A stretch of 64,000 bases of DNA from Sphingomonas melonis (GCF_013409985.1 NZ_JACCBY010000001.1:1302001-1366000), one strand, 5' to 3'; positions 46,365 to 55,878 are shown, counted from the first letter of the stretch. Program-made: numbers and translations. The notes: a model not told the origin generated them from the letters alone.

Positions 46365-47096
46365 ATGCACCTGCGCGCCGAAGCCATTGTCCTCGCGATC
46401 CGTGCGCATGGCGAGCATGGCGCGGTGGTGCGGGCGCTGACCCGTGCCGACGGCGTGCAGCCGGGCTATGTGCGCGGCGGACGATCGCGGCAGCTGCGGC
46501 CGGTGCTTCAGCCCGCCAATGCCATCGCCGGGGAATGGCGCGCACGCACCGGGGAGCAGCTCGCGGCGCTGACCGTCGAGCCCGTGCACAGTCGCGCCGC
46601 GCTGCATGGCGAGCCGCTGCCAGCCGCGGCGCTCGCCTGGGTCACCGCGCTCACTGCTGCGGCGCTGCCGGAGGCGCAGCCCTATCCGCGGCTCTACGAT
46701 GCGCTCGGGGCGGTGCTCGATGCGGTCGAGGCGGCGCCGGCGGCACGTGGCTGGGCGACCGCCCTGGTGCGCTACGAACTGCTCGTGCTCGCCGAACTCG
46801 GCTTCGGCCTGGATCTGACCGCCTGCGTGGTGACCGGCGGCGCGGACGATCTGGCGTTCGTCAGCCCGCGCAGCGGCGGTGCGGTGAGCCGCGGCGCCGC
46901 TTATGGCTACGAGGCGCGGCTGTTCGCCTTGCCGGCGTTTCTTACGGAAGGCGGCGCGGCGGACTGGCCCGATATCATCGCGGGGCTGGCGATCACCGGC
47001 CATTTCCTCGCGCGCGACCTGCTCACCGATCGCCGCGCCGATCCGCTCGTGGCACGGGAACGGCTGGTCGCGATGCTGAAAAGGGCAATTGCCTAA
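46365..47096 (+). CDS. recO: DNA repair protein RecO
   Basis: This 243-residue protein has the RecO N-terminal OB fold ([20 protein letters not shown], then [19 protein letters not shown]). The helical C-terminal part has [19 protein letters not shown]. The four-Cys zinc site of some RecO proteins is absent. RecO loads RecA onto SSB-coated gaps together with RecF/RecR. leuB follows after 28 bp. Confidence 0.92.
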   Translation: MHLRAEAIVLAIRAHGEHGAVVRALTRADGVQPGYVRGGRSRQLRPVLQPANAIAGEWRARTGEQLAALTVEPVHSRAALHGEPLPAAALAWVTALTAAALPEAQPYPRLYDALGAVLDAVEAAPAARGWATALVRYELLVLAELGFGLDLTACVVTGGADDLAFVSPRSGGAVSRGAAYGYEARLFALPAFLTEGGAADWPDIIAGLAITGHFLARDLLTDRRADPLVARERLVAMLKRAIA

Positions 47097-47124
47097 GCGG
47101 CGGCGGCGCGGCTAGGCAGCGGCC

Positions 47125-48168
47125 ATGGCAATGATCGCACTCCTGCCGGGCGACGGCATCGGCCCCGAAGTCATCACCCAGGCGCGCCGCGTGCTCGACG
47201 CGCTCGATCTCGATCTCGTCTATGAGGAGGCGCTGGTCGGCGGCGTCGCCTATCACAGCGTCGGCCATCCGCTGCCCGAGGCGACGCTCGACGTCGCACG
47301 GCGGGCCGATGCGCTGCTGTTCGGCGCGGTCGGCGATCCCAGCTGCGACTCGCTGGAACGCGCGCTCCGCCCGGAACAGGCGATCCTCGGCCTGCGCAAG
47401 CATCTCGCGCTCTTCTCCAACCTGCGCCCCGCGACCCTGTTCGAGGGGCTGGAGGATGCCTCGGCGCTCAAGCCGGAGGTCGCCCGGCAGATCGATCTCC
47501 TCATCGTCCGCGAGCTCAACGGCGACGTCTATTTCGGCGAGAAGGGCCGCCGCACCACCGCCGCGGGTCAGCGCGAGGGCTATGACATCATGAGCTATGA
47601 CGAGAGCGAGGTGCGGCGCATCGCCCGCGTCGGGTTCGAGGCGGCGCGCAAGCGGCGCGGCCAGCTCTGCTCGGTCGACAAGGCGAACGTGCTCGAAACC
47701 TCGCAATTGTGGCGCGACGTGGTGATCGAGGTCGCCGCCGACTATCCCGACGTGACGCTGACCCATATGTACGTCGACAATGCCGCGATGCAGCTGGTGC
47801 GCCATCCCGGCCAGTTCGACGTCATCGTCACCGGCAATCTGTTCGGCGACATCCTGTCGGATCAGGCGTCGATGTGCGTCGGCTCGATCGGCATGCTGCC
47901 TTCCGCCAGCCTCGATGCCGCGGGCAAGGGGCTGTACGAGCCGATCCACGGGTCCGCGCCGGACATCGCCGGGCAGGGCAAGGCCAATCCCTGTGCCGCG
48001 ATCCTGTCGGCGGCGATGATGCTGCGCCATTCGCTCGGCAACGGTGCGGCGGCCGACCGGATCGAGGCGGCGGTGGCGCAGGCGATCCGTGGCGGCGCAC
48101 GCACTGCCGATCTCGGCGGGACGATGACGACCGGCGCCATGGGGGATGCGGTGCTCGCCGCCTTGTGA
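47125..48168 (+). CDS. leuB: 3-isopropylmalate dehydrogenase
   Basis: This 347-residue, NAD-dependent enzyme oxidises and decarboxylates 3-isopropylmalate in leucine synthesis. The isocitrate/isopropylmalate dehydrogenase signature is [20 protein letters not shown], and substrate-site pieces are [13 protein letters not shown] and [14 protein letters not shown]. Full length. The other leu genes are not nearby. Confidence 0.95.
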   Translation: MAMIALLPGDGIGPEVITQARRVLDALDLDLVYEEALVGGVAYHSVGHPLPEATLDVARRADALLFGAVGDPSCDSLERALRPEQAILGLRKHLALFSNLRPATLFEGLEDASALKPEVARQIDLLIVRELNGDVYFGEKGRRTTAAGQREGYDIMSYDESEVRRIARVGFEAARKRRGQLCSVDKANVLETSQLWRDVVIEVAADYPDVTLTHMYVDNAAMQLVRHPGQFDVIVTGNLFGDILSDQASMCVGSIGMLPSASLDAAGKGLYEPIHGSAPDIAGQGKANPCAAILSAAMMLRHSLGNGAAADRIEAAVAQAIRGGARTADLGGTMTTGAMGDAVLAAL

Positions 48169-48178
48169 GCAAGCCGCT

Positions 48179-49276
48179 GTGAGTCCATTGCTCGAGATTG
48201 CGGTCGTCATCCCGACGTTCAACGAGCGCGCCAACGTCGCGACGCTGATCGCCAGGATCGAGGCCGCGCTGGCGGGGCGGCGCTGGGAAGCGATCTTCGT
48301 CGACGACGACAGCCCCGACGGCACCGCCGAGGCGGCGCGCGAACTCGGCCGCCTCGACACGCGGGTGCGGGTGATCCATCGCATCGGCCGGCGCGGTCTG
48401 TCCTCGGCCTGTATCGAGGGGATGTGCGCGACCGCCGCGCCGGTGGTGGCGGTGATCGACGGCGACCTGCAGCACGACGAGACGCTGCTGCCCAGGATGC
48501 TCGACCTGTTGCAGGCGGATGCCGACCTCGACGTGGTGGTCGGTTCGCGGTTCGTCGATGGCGGCGGGACGGGCGATTGGGACCGCGACCGCGTCGCCAA
48601 ATCGGCCTTCGCCACCAGGCTGTCGCGCAAGGTGCTGAAAGGCGACCTGAGCGACCCGATGAGCGGCTTCTTCGCGATCCGCACCGCGCAGGCGCGCCGG
48701 CTCGCGCCGGACCTGTCGGCGATCGGCTTCAAGATCCTGCTCGACCTGATGACCGCGAGCGTCGAGCCGCTCCGCTTCGTCGAACTGCCCTATACCTTCC
48801 GGGTGCGGACCGAGGGCGAGTCGAAGCTCGATCACGTCGTCGCGATGGAATATCTGATCGCGCTCTACGACCGGATGTTCGGCCGGTTCGTGCCGGTGCG
48901 CTTCGCGATGTTCTCGTGCATCGGCGTGCTCGGCGTCGGTGTCCATATGGGGGTGCTCGGGGTGGCGATGCTGCTCGGCGCGGCGTTCCTGTGGGCGCAG
49001 ATCCTCGGCGCGCTGGCGGCGATGACGTTCAACTTCGCGCTCAACAACGCGCTGACCTATCGCGACCGGCGGCTGAGGGGTTTTCGGGCGCTGCTCGACG
49101 GCTGGCTGTCGTTCTGCGTGGTCTGCTCGGTCGGGTTGGTCGCCAACGTCGGCGTCGCGGCGTTCGTGCACGACTTCCACAACGAAGGCGCCGCCGCGTC
49201 GGCCCTGCTCGGCATCCTGGTCGGCGCGGTGTGGAATTACGCGCTGTCGTCCAAGTTCGTCTGGGGACGGTATTGA
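48179..49276 (+). CDS. Dolichol-phosphate-mannose-synthase-like glycosyltransferase fused to GtrA
   Basis: This 365-residue protein has an N-terminal GT2 domain (to ~residue 225) with VVIPTFNERANV, the nucleotide-site VDDDSPDGT and the DxD-region IDGDLQH. The C-terminal GtrA domain has four membrane helices (from FAMFSCIGVLGVGVHMGV to the end). The predicted product is a polyprenyl-phosphate sugar. A GT39 (PMT/ArnT-like) transferase that could use it lies next to it, convergent, at 49406. The start is GTG at 48179, 10 bp after leuB. Confidence 0.87.
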   Translation: MSPLLEIAVVIPTFNERANVATLIARIEAALAGRRWEAIFVDDDSPDGTAEAARELGRLDTRVRVIHRIGRRGLSSACIEGMCATAAPVVAVIDGDLQHDETLLPRMLDLLQADADLDVVVGSRFVDGGGTGDWDRDRVAKSAFATRLSRKVLKGDLSDPMSGFFAIRTAQARRLAPDLSAIGFKILLDLMTASVEPLRFVELPYTFRVRTEGESKLDHVVAMEYLIALYDRMFGRFVPVRFAMFSCIGVLGVGVHMGVLGVAMLLGAAFLWAQILGALAAMTFNFALNNALTYRDRRLRGFRALLDGWLSFCVVCSVGLVANVGVAAFVHDFHNEGAAASALLGILVGAVWNYALSSKFVWGRY

Positions 49277-49405
49277 ACGACGGCTTTGTCCCTCGCGGGG
49301 AACGCTATCGCCTGGAAACGGTCGTTTGAGCCTGACGGGTAAGAGGAGGCAACCGACCGAGCCTCGTCACCGCAGCCATATGCGAGAGTCCCCCCCGCGG
49401 AAGAA

Positions 49406-50638
49406 TCAGATCCAGCTCGTCAGCCACATCCACCGGTGGAACGACCCCGGCCCGCGCAGCGCGGCGGCGGACAGGATCGGGTAGAAGTGGATGAACAGCA
49501 CCGCGCTCGCGGCAAGGAACGCCTCGTCCCAATAGCGCAGCCGTATCCGCCAGTGATCGAAGGCCGCGGCGATGACCAACGCCAGCCAGATGCTGGACAG
49601 ATAGTAATAATAATAGAAACCCAAAGACTTGGGGATCAGCGCCCACATCGCGACGCTGGCGATCCAGAGCAAAGCGACGCCGCCGGTGCGCGCGTCGCCG
49701 TCGCGCACCCACGCCGCCAGCCCGGCGACCGCCGCGACCAGCCCGCCCCACATCACCACCGGATTGCCGAGCAGCAGGATGCCGCGCTGCGCGCCATCCG
49801 CCGGCTCGTAGAAATACCAGATCGGCCGCCAGTCGAACGGCCACGTCCACCAGCGCGACTGATAGGTGTGCGGCGGCAGCACCTGCGTCTGTTGGCGATA
49901 CATATCGAGCTGGAACGGGAGCAGCCGCGCGACCGTCAGCGGCTGGTCGGCGTAGAGGAAGGCGGGCCAGAAGGTCGCGCAATAGGCGAGCATCGCCACC
50001 CCGCCGAGCAGGACGAGGGCAACGACCGGATGCAGGCCCGGCCAGAGGTCCGGCCGCCGCCAGCGCACGACCAGATAGGTCGCGCCGGCAAAGCCGAGAT
50101 ACGGCAGCGCCGTCCATTTCGTCCCCACCGCGAGGCCGAGCAGCAACGCGCCGAGCAGCCACCGCCACCATAGCGCCGCGCCGCGCGCGCGCATCGCCCA
50201 CAACAGGGCGGCCAGTCCGGTGACAACGAACGCCGCCATGAACCCGTCGAGCATCGCGATCCGCGCCTGCACGAAGACGGTGAAGTTGAGCAGCGTCAGC
50301 ACCGCGCCGATGCTCGCCGTGCGCACCCGGCCGAAAAGCAGCCAGAGGATCGCGAACACCCCCATCACGACAGCGCTCGCCGCCACCGTCGACAGCGCGC
50401 GCCAGCCGAGCGGGCCGTCGCCGAAGATCATCATCCCGAGCGCGATCAGCGTCTTGCCGAGCAACGGATGCTCGATGTTCACCGGCCCGACCAGTCCGCG
50501 CAGCATCCGCGCCGCGGGGACGTAATGGACCTCGTCGAAGACGAGCACGTGCGGCGTGGTCAGCCGCCAGCAGAACAGCAACTGCGCGACGAGGCCGATG
50601 GCGAGCGCGGCGGGCAGGGGGCGGGAGGGGAGGCGCAC
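49406..50638 (-). CDS. PMT/ArnT-like phospholipid-carrier-dependent glycosyltransferase (GT39 type)
   Basis: This protein of about 410 residues has some ten membrane helices. The GT39 hallmarks are FDEVHYVPAAR in the first loop and IEHPLLGKTLIALG. It would transfer a sugar from a polyprenyl phosphate to protein Ser/Thr or to a lipid in the periplasm. GTG 50638 is preferred, because the longer frame from 50710 would translate a half family C repeat. It lies beside, and convergent with, a polyprenyl-phosphate sugar synthase. Confidence 0.85.
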   Translation of the reverse strand: MRLPSRPLPAALAIGLVAQLLFCWRLTTPHVLVFDEVHYVPAARMLRGLVGPVNIEHPLLGKTLIALGMMIFGDGPLGWRALSTVAASAVVMGVFAILWLLFGRVRTASIGAVLTLLNFTVFVQARIAMLDGFMAAFVVTGLAALLWAMRARGAALWWRWLLGALLLGLAVGTKWTALPYLGFAGATYLVVRWRRPDLWPGLHPVVALVLLGGVAMLAYCATFWPAFLYADQPLTVARLLPFQLDMYRQQTQVLPPHTYQSRWWTWPFDWRPIWYFYEPADGAQRGILLLGNPVVMWGGLVAAVAGLAAWVRDGDARTGGVALLWIASVAMWALIPKSLGFYYYYYLSSIWLALVIAAAFDHWRIRLRYWDEAFLAASAVLFIHFYPILSAAALRGPGSFHRWMWLTSWI

Positions 50639-50771
50639 CGCGGCCTTGTCTCCGGCGGGAGGCGGCTTGGCAAGACCAACGCCTCCCCCGCAAGGGCGGG
50701 GCTGTCGCATACCGAGCGCGCCGCGCTCCCGCCCACCCCGTCACCCCGCCCACCCGTCACCCCGCCCCCCC

Positions 50772-50800
50772 CGTCACCCCGGAACGAGTCCGGGGTGACG
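50772..50800. repeat. Truncated family A repeat (single hairpin)
   Basis: CGTCACCCCGGAACGAGTCC followed directly by GGGGTGACG is a family A element whose centre has been lost, leaving the two outer halves joined. It heads the tandem array described at 50772-51400. Confidence 0.75.
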
Positions 50801-50946
50801 GATCTGATGAGGAAGCCGATCGAACCCCATTCCCGCAGCGATCTGCGATTGCTCAGTACGCAAGGGAAAGGGGACCGCCCGGCGCCAGCCCAGGGAACGG
50901 GTGGAGCTCCATAGCGCCACGCGCGCGCCGCGTTCCCCGCCCACCC

Positions 50947-51053
50947 CGTCACCCCGGACTTGTTCCGGGGTCCACTCCGCGGCGAGGAGAAGGGCGTGTT
51001 TCGACGCCATGCTCTTGCGGCTGGGTGGACCCCGGAACGAGTCCGGGGTGACG
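50947..51053. repeat. Palindromic repeat, family A (array copy 2)
   Basis: A complete copy with arms CGTCACCCCGGACTTGTTCC and its complement, and the centre TCCGCGGCGAGGAGAAGGGC. Nearly identical to the copy at 51216. Confidence 0.85.
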
Positions 51054-51215
51054 GATCTGATGAGGAAGCCGATCGAACCCCATCCCCGCAGCGATCTGCG
51101 ATTGCTCCATGCGCAAGGGAAAGGGGCCGTTCGGTGCCAGCCGAAGGAAAGGGTGAAGCTCCATAGCGCAACGCCCGCGCCGCGTTCCCCGCCCACCCCG
51201 TTACCCCGCCCACCC

Positions 51216-51321
51216 CGTCACCCCGGACTTGTTCCGGGGTCCACTCCGCGGCGAGGAGGAGGGCATGTTTCGACGCCATGCTCTTGCGGCTGGGTGGACC
51301 CCGGAACGAGTCCGGGTGACG
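51216..51321. repeat. Palindromic repeat, family A (array copy 3)
   Basis: Almost identical to the copy at 50947, but one G is missing in the right arm (GTCCGGGTGACG). The rest of the gap to metZ (51400-51574) is G+C-rich, without a recognisable gene. Confidence 0.85.
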
Positions 51322-51574
51322 AGTCTGATGAGGAAGCCGTTCGATCCTCATTCCCGCTCCCATACGCGATTGCTCGGTACGCAAGGGGGCGGCGCCAGCC
51401 CAATGGTGGAGGGGAGGAGAGGATGGAGCCCCATAGCGCAACCCCTGCTCCCGCCCCCCGTCACGGCTTCGCCGCGCCACCGCGCCGCGCCAGTCATGCC
51501 CCCATCACCACCCCGAACGATCGACGCCATCCGACCCGCCACGCCGCTCCCAGGAAGGCGCAGGACGCCCGCAA

Positions 51575-51607
51575 CGCTTGCACCGCCTGCACCCGTGCGG
51601 CTAAGCG
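51575..51607 (+). promoter_or_regulatory. Hairpin directly upstream of metZ
   Basis: CGCTT (51575-51579) pairs with AAGCG (51603-51607), and inside it CCGC (51583-51586) pairs with GCGG (51597-51600). The structure ends 6 nt before the metZ ATG, and no Shine-Dalgarno is visible. It could be an RNA control element, but it does not match the SAM-II sequence pattern I know. Confidence 0.3.
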
Positions 51608-51613
51608 CATCGC

Positions 51614-52819
51614 ATGAAGCGCAAGGCAGGACAGGACCGCTCGATCACCGCCAACTGGCGTCCGGCGACGCTCGCCATCCGCGGCGGCACCGCACGCAGC
51701 GAATATGGCGAGACCAGCGAGGCGCTGTTCCTCACCTCGGGCTATACCTACGACAAGGCGGCCGATGCCGCGGCGCGCTTCGCGGGCGAGCAGGAGGGGA
51801 TGACCTATTCCCGCCTGCAGAACCCGACCGTCGAGATGCTGGAGCACCGCATCGCGCTGCTCGAAGGCGCCGAGGCGTGCCGCACGATGGCGAGCGGCAT
51901 GGCGGCGATGACCGCGGTGCTGCTCTGCCAGTTGCAGGCGGGCGATCACCTCGTCGGCGGCCGCGCCGCCTTCGGCTCGTGCCGCTGGCTGACCGATACG
52001 TTGCTGCCCAAGTTCGGCATCGCGACGACCATCGTCGATGCGCGCGATCCGCAGCAGTTCCTCGACGCGGTGCGGCCCGAGACCAAGGTCTTCTTCTTCG
52101 AGACCCCCGCCAATCCGACGATGGACGTCGTCGATCTGCGCGCGGTCTGCGGCATCGCGCGCGAACGCGGCATCATCAGCGTCGTCGACAATGCCTTCGC
52201 CACCGCGGCGTTGCAGCGGCCGATGGACTTCGGCGCGGATGTGACCGCCTATTCGGCGACCAAGATGATGGACGGGCAGGGCCGCGTGCTCGCCGGCGCG
52301 GTCTGCGGCAGCAAGGATTTCATCGACAACACCCTGCTGCCCTTCACCCGCAACACCGGCCCGACGCTGTCGCCGTTCAATGCCTGGGTGGTGCTCAAGG
52401 GGCTGGAGACGCTCGACCTGCGCATCCAGCGCCAGTCGCAGAGCGCGATCACCGTCGGCCGCTTCCTCGAAGGCCGCGTGCCGCGCATCCTCCACCCCGG
52501 CCTGCCCAGCCATCCGCAGCACGATCTGGCGATGAGCCAGATGTCGGCGACCGGCCCGATCTTCGCCTTCGAGGTCGCCGATCGGGCGCAGGCGCATGGC
52601 CTGCTCGACGCGCTGGCGCTGATCGATATCTCCAACAACATCGGCGATTCGCGCTCGCTGATGACGCACCCCGCCTCGACCACCCATGCCGGGGTCGCCG
52701 AGGACAAGCGGATCGAGATGGGGATCAGCGAGGGCATGCTGCGCCTCAACGTCGGGCTCGAGGATCCGCAGGATCTGATCGACGATCTCGACCAGGCGCT
52801 GCGACAGGTCGGCCTATGA
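51614..52819 (+). CDS. metZ: O-succinylhomoserine sulfhydrylase
   Basis: This 401-residue, PLP-dependent Cys/Met metabolism enzyme makes homocysteine from O-succinylhomoserine and sulfide. The PLP lysine is in YSATKMMDGQGRVLAG. Upstream YSRLQNPTVEMLE and MASGMAAMTAVLL, and the C-terminal SLMTHPASTTHAG, are the family motifs. The SATKMMDGQGR wording is typical of MetZ rather than cystathionine gamma-synthase. First of four overlapping genes. Confidence 0.93.
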   Translation: MKRKAGQDRSITANWRPATLAIRGGTARSEYGETSEALFLTSGYTYDKAADAAARFAGEQEGMTYSRLQNPTVEMLEHRIALLEGAEACRTMASGMAAMTAVLLCQLQAGDHLVGGRAAFGSCRWLTDTLLPKFGIATTIVDARDPQQFLDAVRPETKVFFFETPANPTMDVVDLRAVCGIARERGIISVVDNAFATAALQRPMDFGADVTAYSATKMMDGQGRVLAGAVCGSKDFIDNTLLPFTRNTGPTLSPFNAWVVLKGLETLDLRIQRQSQSAITVGRFLEGRVPRILHPGLPSHPQHDLAMSQMSATGPIFAFEVADRAQAHGLLDALALIDISNNIGDSRSLMTHPASTTHAGVAEDKRIEMGISEGMLRLNVGLEDPQDLIDDLDQALRQVGL

Positions 52820-53214
52820 AGCAATTCTTCCCGCATGCCGCGACCACCGATGGGGTGACCGTGCGCGTCGCGGTGAGCTATCTGCCCGAACAGTCCGAAC
52901 CGCGCCGCGGCCGTTGGTTCTGGGCCTATCATATCCGGATCGAGAACGACTCGGCGCGGTCGGTGCAATTGCTGACCCGCCACTGGGTGATCATCGACGG
53001 CCGCGGCGCGCGCCACTCGGTCGAGGGCGAGGGCGTCGTCGGCGAGCAGCCGCTGATCGCGCCGGGCGCGAGCTTCGACTATGTCTCGGGCTGCCCGTTG
53101 CAGACGCCGAGCGGCGCGATGCAGGGCAGCTATCGCATGATCGACGAGGACGGCGCCTGTTTCGACGCGACGATCCCCAAGTTCGCGCTGTTCGCCTCGG
53201 CGGTCGATTCGTGA
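52816..53214 (+). CDS. apaG: ApaG domain protein
   Basis: This 132-residue protein of the ApaG/DUF525 fibronectin-III-like fold contains WFWAYHIRIENDSARSVQL, then LTRHWVIIDG and GEQPLIAPGASFDYVSGCPL. The role is unclear; it has been linked to Co2+/Mg2+ resistance in enterobacteria. The start overlaps the metZ stop (ATGA) and its stop overlaps the next start (GTGA). metZ-apaG adjacency is frequent in alphaproteobacteria. Confidence 0.95.
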   Translation: MKQFFPHAATTDGVTVRVAVSYLPEQSEPRRGRWFWAYHIRIENDSARSVQLLTRHWVIIDGRGARHSVEGEGVVGEQPLIAPGASFDYVSGCPLQTPSGAMQGSYRMIDEDGACFDATIPKFALFASAVDS

Positions 53215-53999
53215 AGCGCACGCACCTGCCGCTCAACGGGCTGCGCGTGCTCGATGCCGCGGCGCGCCATCTCAGTTTCACCCGCGCGGCCGACGAGCTG
53301 GCGGTGACGCCTGCCGCCGTGGGCCAGCAGATCCGCGCGCTGGAGGATACGCTGGGCGTCGTGCTGTTCCGGCGCACCACGCGCGGGCTGGAATTGACGC
53401 CAGAGGCGGAGGCGGGGCTCGGCGCGCTGCGCGACGGCTTCCTCCAGTTCGAGGAGGCGGTCCGCGCGATGCAGGCGGGCCAGTCGTCCAAGTCGCTGAC
53501 CATCGCCGCGCCGCGCGACCTCACGGAGAAATGGCTGATGCCGCGGCTTGCCGAGGTGGCGCAGCGCGACGGCGAACTGCGGTTCGTGTTGATCGCCGCG
53601 GATGACGCGGTCGATTTCACCGAGGCGAATCTGGACCTCGCGATCCGCTGGGGCGAGGGGCCGGGCGAGCACGAGGGCGAGGCGCTCGAGTCCGAAGGCA
53701 TGGTGACGATCGCGGCACCGGGTGCGGCCGAGACGCTGATATCGTGGCCGGGATGCCCCGGCGGCGAGGGGCATGCGCTGGTCCGCGTCGCCGATGCCGG
53801 GCTGGCGATCGACGCGGCGGTCGCCGGGCTTGGGCGGGCGACCGTGTCGGAACTGCTCGCGGCGCGCGATATCGCCAGTGGCAAGGTCGCGGTGGTCGGC
53901 GATCCGCAGCCGTCGCGCTTCGGCTATTGGCTGGTCGCGCCGCTGCCGCAATGGCGGCAGGCGAAGGTGCGGGCGCTGGTCGACGCGCTGACCGGGTGA
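53211..53999 (+). CDS. LysR family transcriptional regulator
   Basis: This 262-residue protein has an N-terminal winged helix (LPLNGLRVLDAAARHLSFTR, then VTPAAVGQQIRALEDTLG). A LysR effector domain follows, of the GcvA-like branch. It is shorter than the typical 300 residues, with a compact effector domain. It starts with GTG overlapping apaG by 4 bp. Being inside the metZ operon rather than divergent from a target is unusual for LysR regulators. Confidence 0.88.
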   Translation: MKRTHLPLNGLRVLDAAARHLSFTRAADELAVTPAAVGQQIRALEDTLGVVLFRRTTRGLELTPEAEAGLGALRDGFLQFEEAVRAMQAGQSSKSLTIAAPRDLTEKWLMPRLAEVAQRDGELRFVLIAADDAVDFTEANLDLAIRWGEGPGEHEGEALESEGMVTIAAPGAAETLISWPGCPGGEGHALVRVADAGLAIDAAVAGLGRATVSELLAARDIASGKVAVVGDPQPSRFGYWLVAPLPQWRQAKVRALVDALTG

Positions 54000-54529
54000 G
54001 CGGCACGCCGACGCCGACGCCGACGCTGACGACGGAGCGGCTGACGTTGCGGCCGTTGACGCCGGACGACGCCGACGCGCTGTTCCCGTCGATGGCGGAC
54101 CCGGTGGTGATGCGCTGGTGGTCGCGCGGCCCGTTCGGCTCGGTCGAGGAATTGCGCGCGCATTTCGCCGACATGGGGCCGGGCGACCGGGTCTGGGCGG
54201 CGGTATTGCGCGGCGAGGCGGCGGCGGTCGGCTTCGTCTATGTCGGCGAGAAGCGACCGCGCGTCAGCGAGATCGGGTATCTCTTCGCGCAGCGGCTATG
54301 GGGCAGCGGCATCGCACGCGAGGCGGTGCGCGCGGTGATCGCGCAGGTGTTCGGCGAGGGAACGCGCCGCATCTTCGCCGATATCGATCCCGAGGCGGTG
54401 GCCTCGGCGCGGCTGCTCGAACGGATCGGCTTCACCTGCGAAGGCCGGCTGCGCGAGGAATGGGAGACGCATATCGGCGTGCGCGACACGCTGATCTACG
54501 CGATGCTGCGCCGCGAGTGGCGCGCCTGA
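53996..54529 (+). CDS. GNAT family N-acetyltransferase (RimJ/RimL-like)
   Basis: This 177-residue protein begins TERLTLRPLTPDDADALF, the standard opening of RimJ/RimL-type acetyltransferases. The acetyl-CoA loop follows in IGYLFAQRLWGSGIAREAVR and the end is SARLLERIGFTCEGRLREEW. The start is GTG overlapping the LysR stop by 4 bp. Acceptor unknown. Confidence 0.85.
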   Translation: MSGTPTPTPTLTTERLTLRPLTPDDADALFPSMADPVVMRWWSRGPFGSVEELRAHFADMGPGDRVWAAVLRGEAAAVGFVYVGEKRPRVSEIGYLFAQRLWGSGIAREAVRAVIAQVFGEGTRRIFADIDPEAVASARLLERIGFTCEGRLREEWETHIGVRDTLIYAMLRREWRA

Positions 54530-54555
54530 GCCTGTGCTAGCGACGGCCGGCGGGA

Positions 54556-55878
54556 TCAGGCCCGGGCGATCAGCCCCAATGCGCGTGTTACCAGGGCGGC
54601 GAGGCGCGGTTCGTCGACCGCGCCATCCGCACGGTGCCAGCTCGCGCAGATTGCATACCAGCGGCCGTTCCTGGCCTGTGCCAGCACGTTGAGCGCGATG
54701 ACGCCCGGTTCGGAGCCGCCCTTGAAGCCGACATAGGCGAAGCGGGCGGTGGTGGCCGGATCGACGCCGTGGTTGATCGACAGGATGTCGCGCACCACCG
54801 GTCCCGCGTCGCGGAGATGGGCGAGCAGCCGGGCGGTGTCGCGCGGCGCGGCGAACCATTCGACCGTCTCGCTGGCGAGCGGGCCGGAGGAGAACATCAG
54901 CGGGTCGAGCCGCGCGGCGGCGATCCGGCCGTCCTCGGCGGCGAGCAATGCACGGCGGCCGGCGGCGTCGGCCTTCCCCCAGGCGGCGGTGAGCGCGGGA
55001 TCGGCCTTGATCGCAAAGGCTTCGCGGGTGGTCAGCACCGGGCCGGCGGCGCCGAACCGCGCCGCCATCGCATCCACCTCGCGGCGGCCGAGCAGGCGGA
55101 GCAGCGTGTCGGTGGCGGTGTTGTCGCTGATCGAGATCATCAGCGTCGCCAGCGTCTGGAGCGTCACCGGTGATGCCGCGGGCCAGGTCTGGAGGATGCC
55201 CGAGGGCAGCGACGGCGGTCCGATCGGGACGACATCGGTCCAGTGCCGCGTGCCGGCCGCGACCTGCCGCGCCGCCTCGGCCAGGATCCACAGCTTGAAC
55301 GCCGAGCCGAGCGGGGCGGGTGCATCGCCGCGGGCCTCGATCTGCGCCACCGGCTGCGCCCCGTCGAGCGCATAGACGCCGAAATGGACGATCCCGGGCA
55401 GCGCACCGAGGTCGTCCTGCACCCTCCCCAACGTATCACCCCGCACTTCCGCACCGGTGATGCGTAGGCCGGCGATGGCGTGCGGCGCGGCGGGATCGAC
55501 CGCGAGGTGCAGCGTCGCGGTGCCGCGGTCATAGGCGATCACCGCCGTCGCCGCCCAGCGACCGACGGGATCGAGGCTGGCGATCCGCCGCGGCTCGCCG
55601 AGCGTTATGCGCAGCTGGGCGCTGAGCGCGGTCCATTGCGCGGCGGGCACCGCCTGGCGGAAAGCGGAAGTGAACAATGTGGCATAGCCAGGCTGGCCGG
55701 CGAGCACTGGGACCAGCGCACTGACGGCAGCGCGTACGGCGGGATCGGCAGTCGCGGCAGCCGCGGAAGCGGGCGGGGTTTGGGCGTGGGCTGAAAGCGG
55801 CGTGAACGCGAGCAGCGCCGAGACCGCCAGCGCGATCAGTTCTTGAGCTTCCAGCCTCGCTTGAGCAGCTGATAGCAT
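54556..55878 (-). CDS. Beta-lactamase-like serine hydrolase
   Basis: This 440-residue exported protein (signal segment to about residue 32, SALLAFTPLSAHAQ) has a separate N-terminal domain of about 120 residues. A class A beta-lactamase-like domain follows with Ser192-x-x-Lys195 (GSAFKLW), SDN 251-253 (ISDNTATD) and KGG 386-388. The omega-loop Glu166 equivalent is not obvious, so it may be a DD-peptidase or esterase-like relative rather than a resistance enzyme. Its start overlaps the permease gene by 43 bp. Confidence 0.82.
   Translation of the reverse strand: MLSAAQARLEAQELIALAVSALLAFTPLSAHAQTPPASAAAATADPAVRAAVSALVPVLAGQPGYATLFTSAFRQAVPAAQWTALSAQLRITLGEPRRIASLDPVGRWAATAVIAYDRGTATLHLAVDPAAPHAIAGLRITGAEVRGDTLGRVQDDLGALPGIVHFGVYALDGAQPVAQIEARGDAPAPLGSAFKLWILAEAARQVAAGTRHWTDVVPIGPPSLPSGILQTWPAASPVTLQTLATLMISISDNTATDTLLRLLGRREVDAMAARFGAAGPVLTTREAFAIKADPALTAAWGKADAAGRRALLAAEDGRIAAARLDPLMFSSGPLASETVEWFAAPRDTARLLAHLRDAGPVVRDILSINHGVDPATTARFAYVGFKGGSEPGVIALNVLAQARNGRWYAICASWHRADGAVDEPRLAALVTRALGLIARA

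Larger units (their letters stand above)
50772..51400. repeat. Tandem array of about 2.6 copies of a 253-269 bp repeat mosaic
   Basis: Each unit holds a family A element, the accessory segment GATCTGATGAGGAAGCCGAT and its continuation, and a GCGCCAGCCCA-type tail with CATAGCG. Corresponding points lie at 50781, 51034 and 51303, so the spacings are 253 and 269 bp. Units differ by a 16-bp insertion and scattered substitutions, pointing to duplication some time ago. The whole 975-bp gap between the PMT gene and metZ contains no credible gene. Confidence 0.85.

Noticed and set aside
50560..51480. A 306-codon minus-strand frame with internal protein repeats
   Set aside because: The repeats come from translating the palindromic DNA array; the frame has no ribosome binding site, and parallel frames on the other strand look the same.
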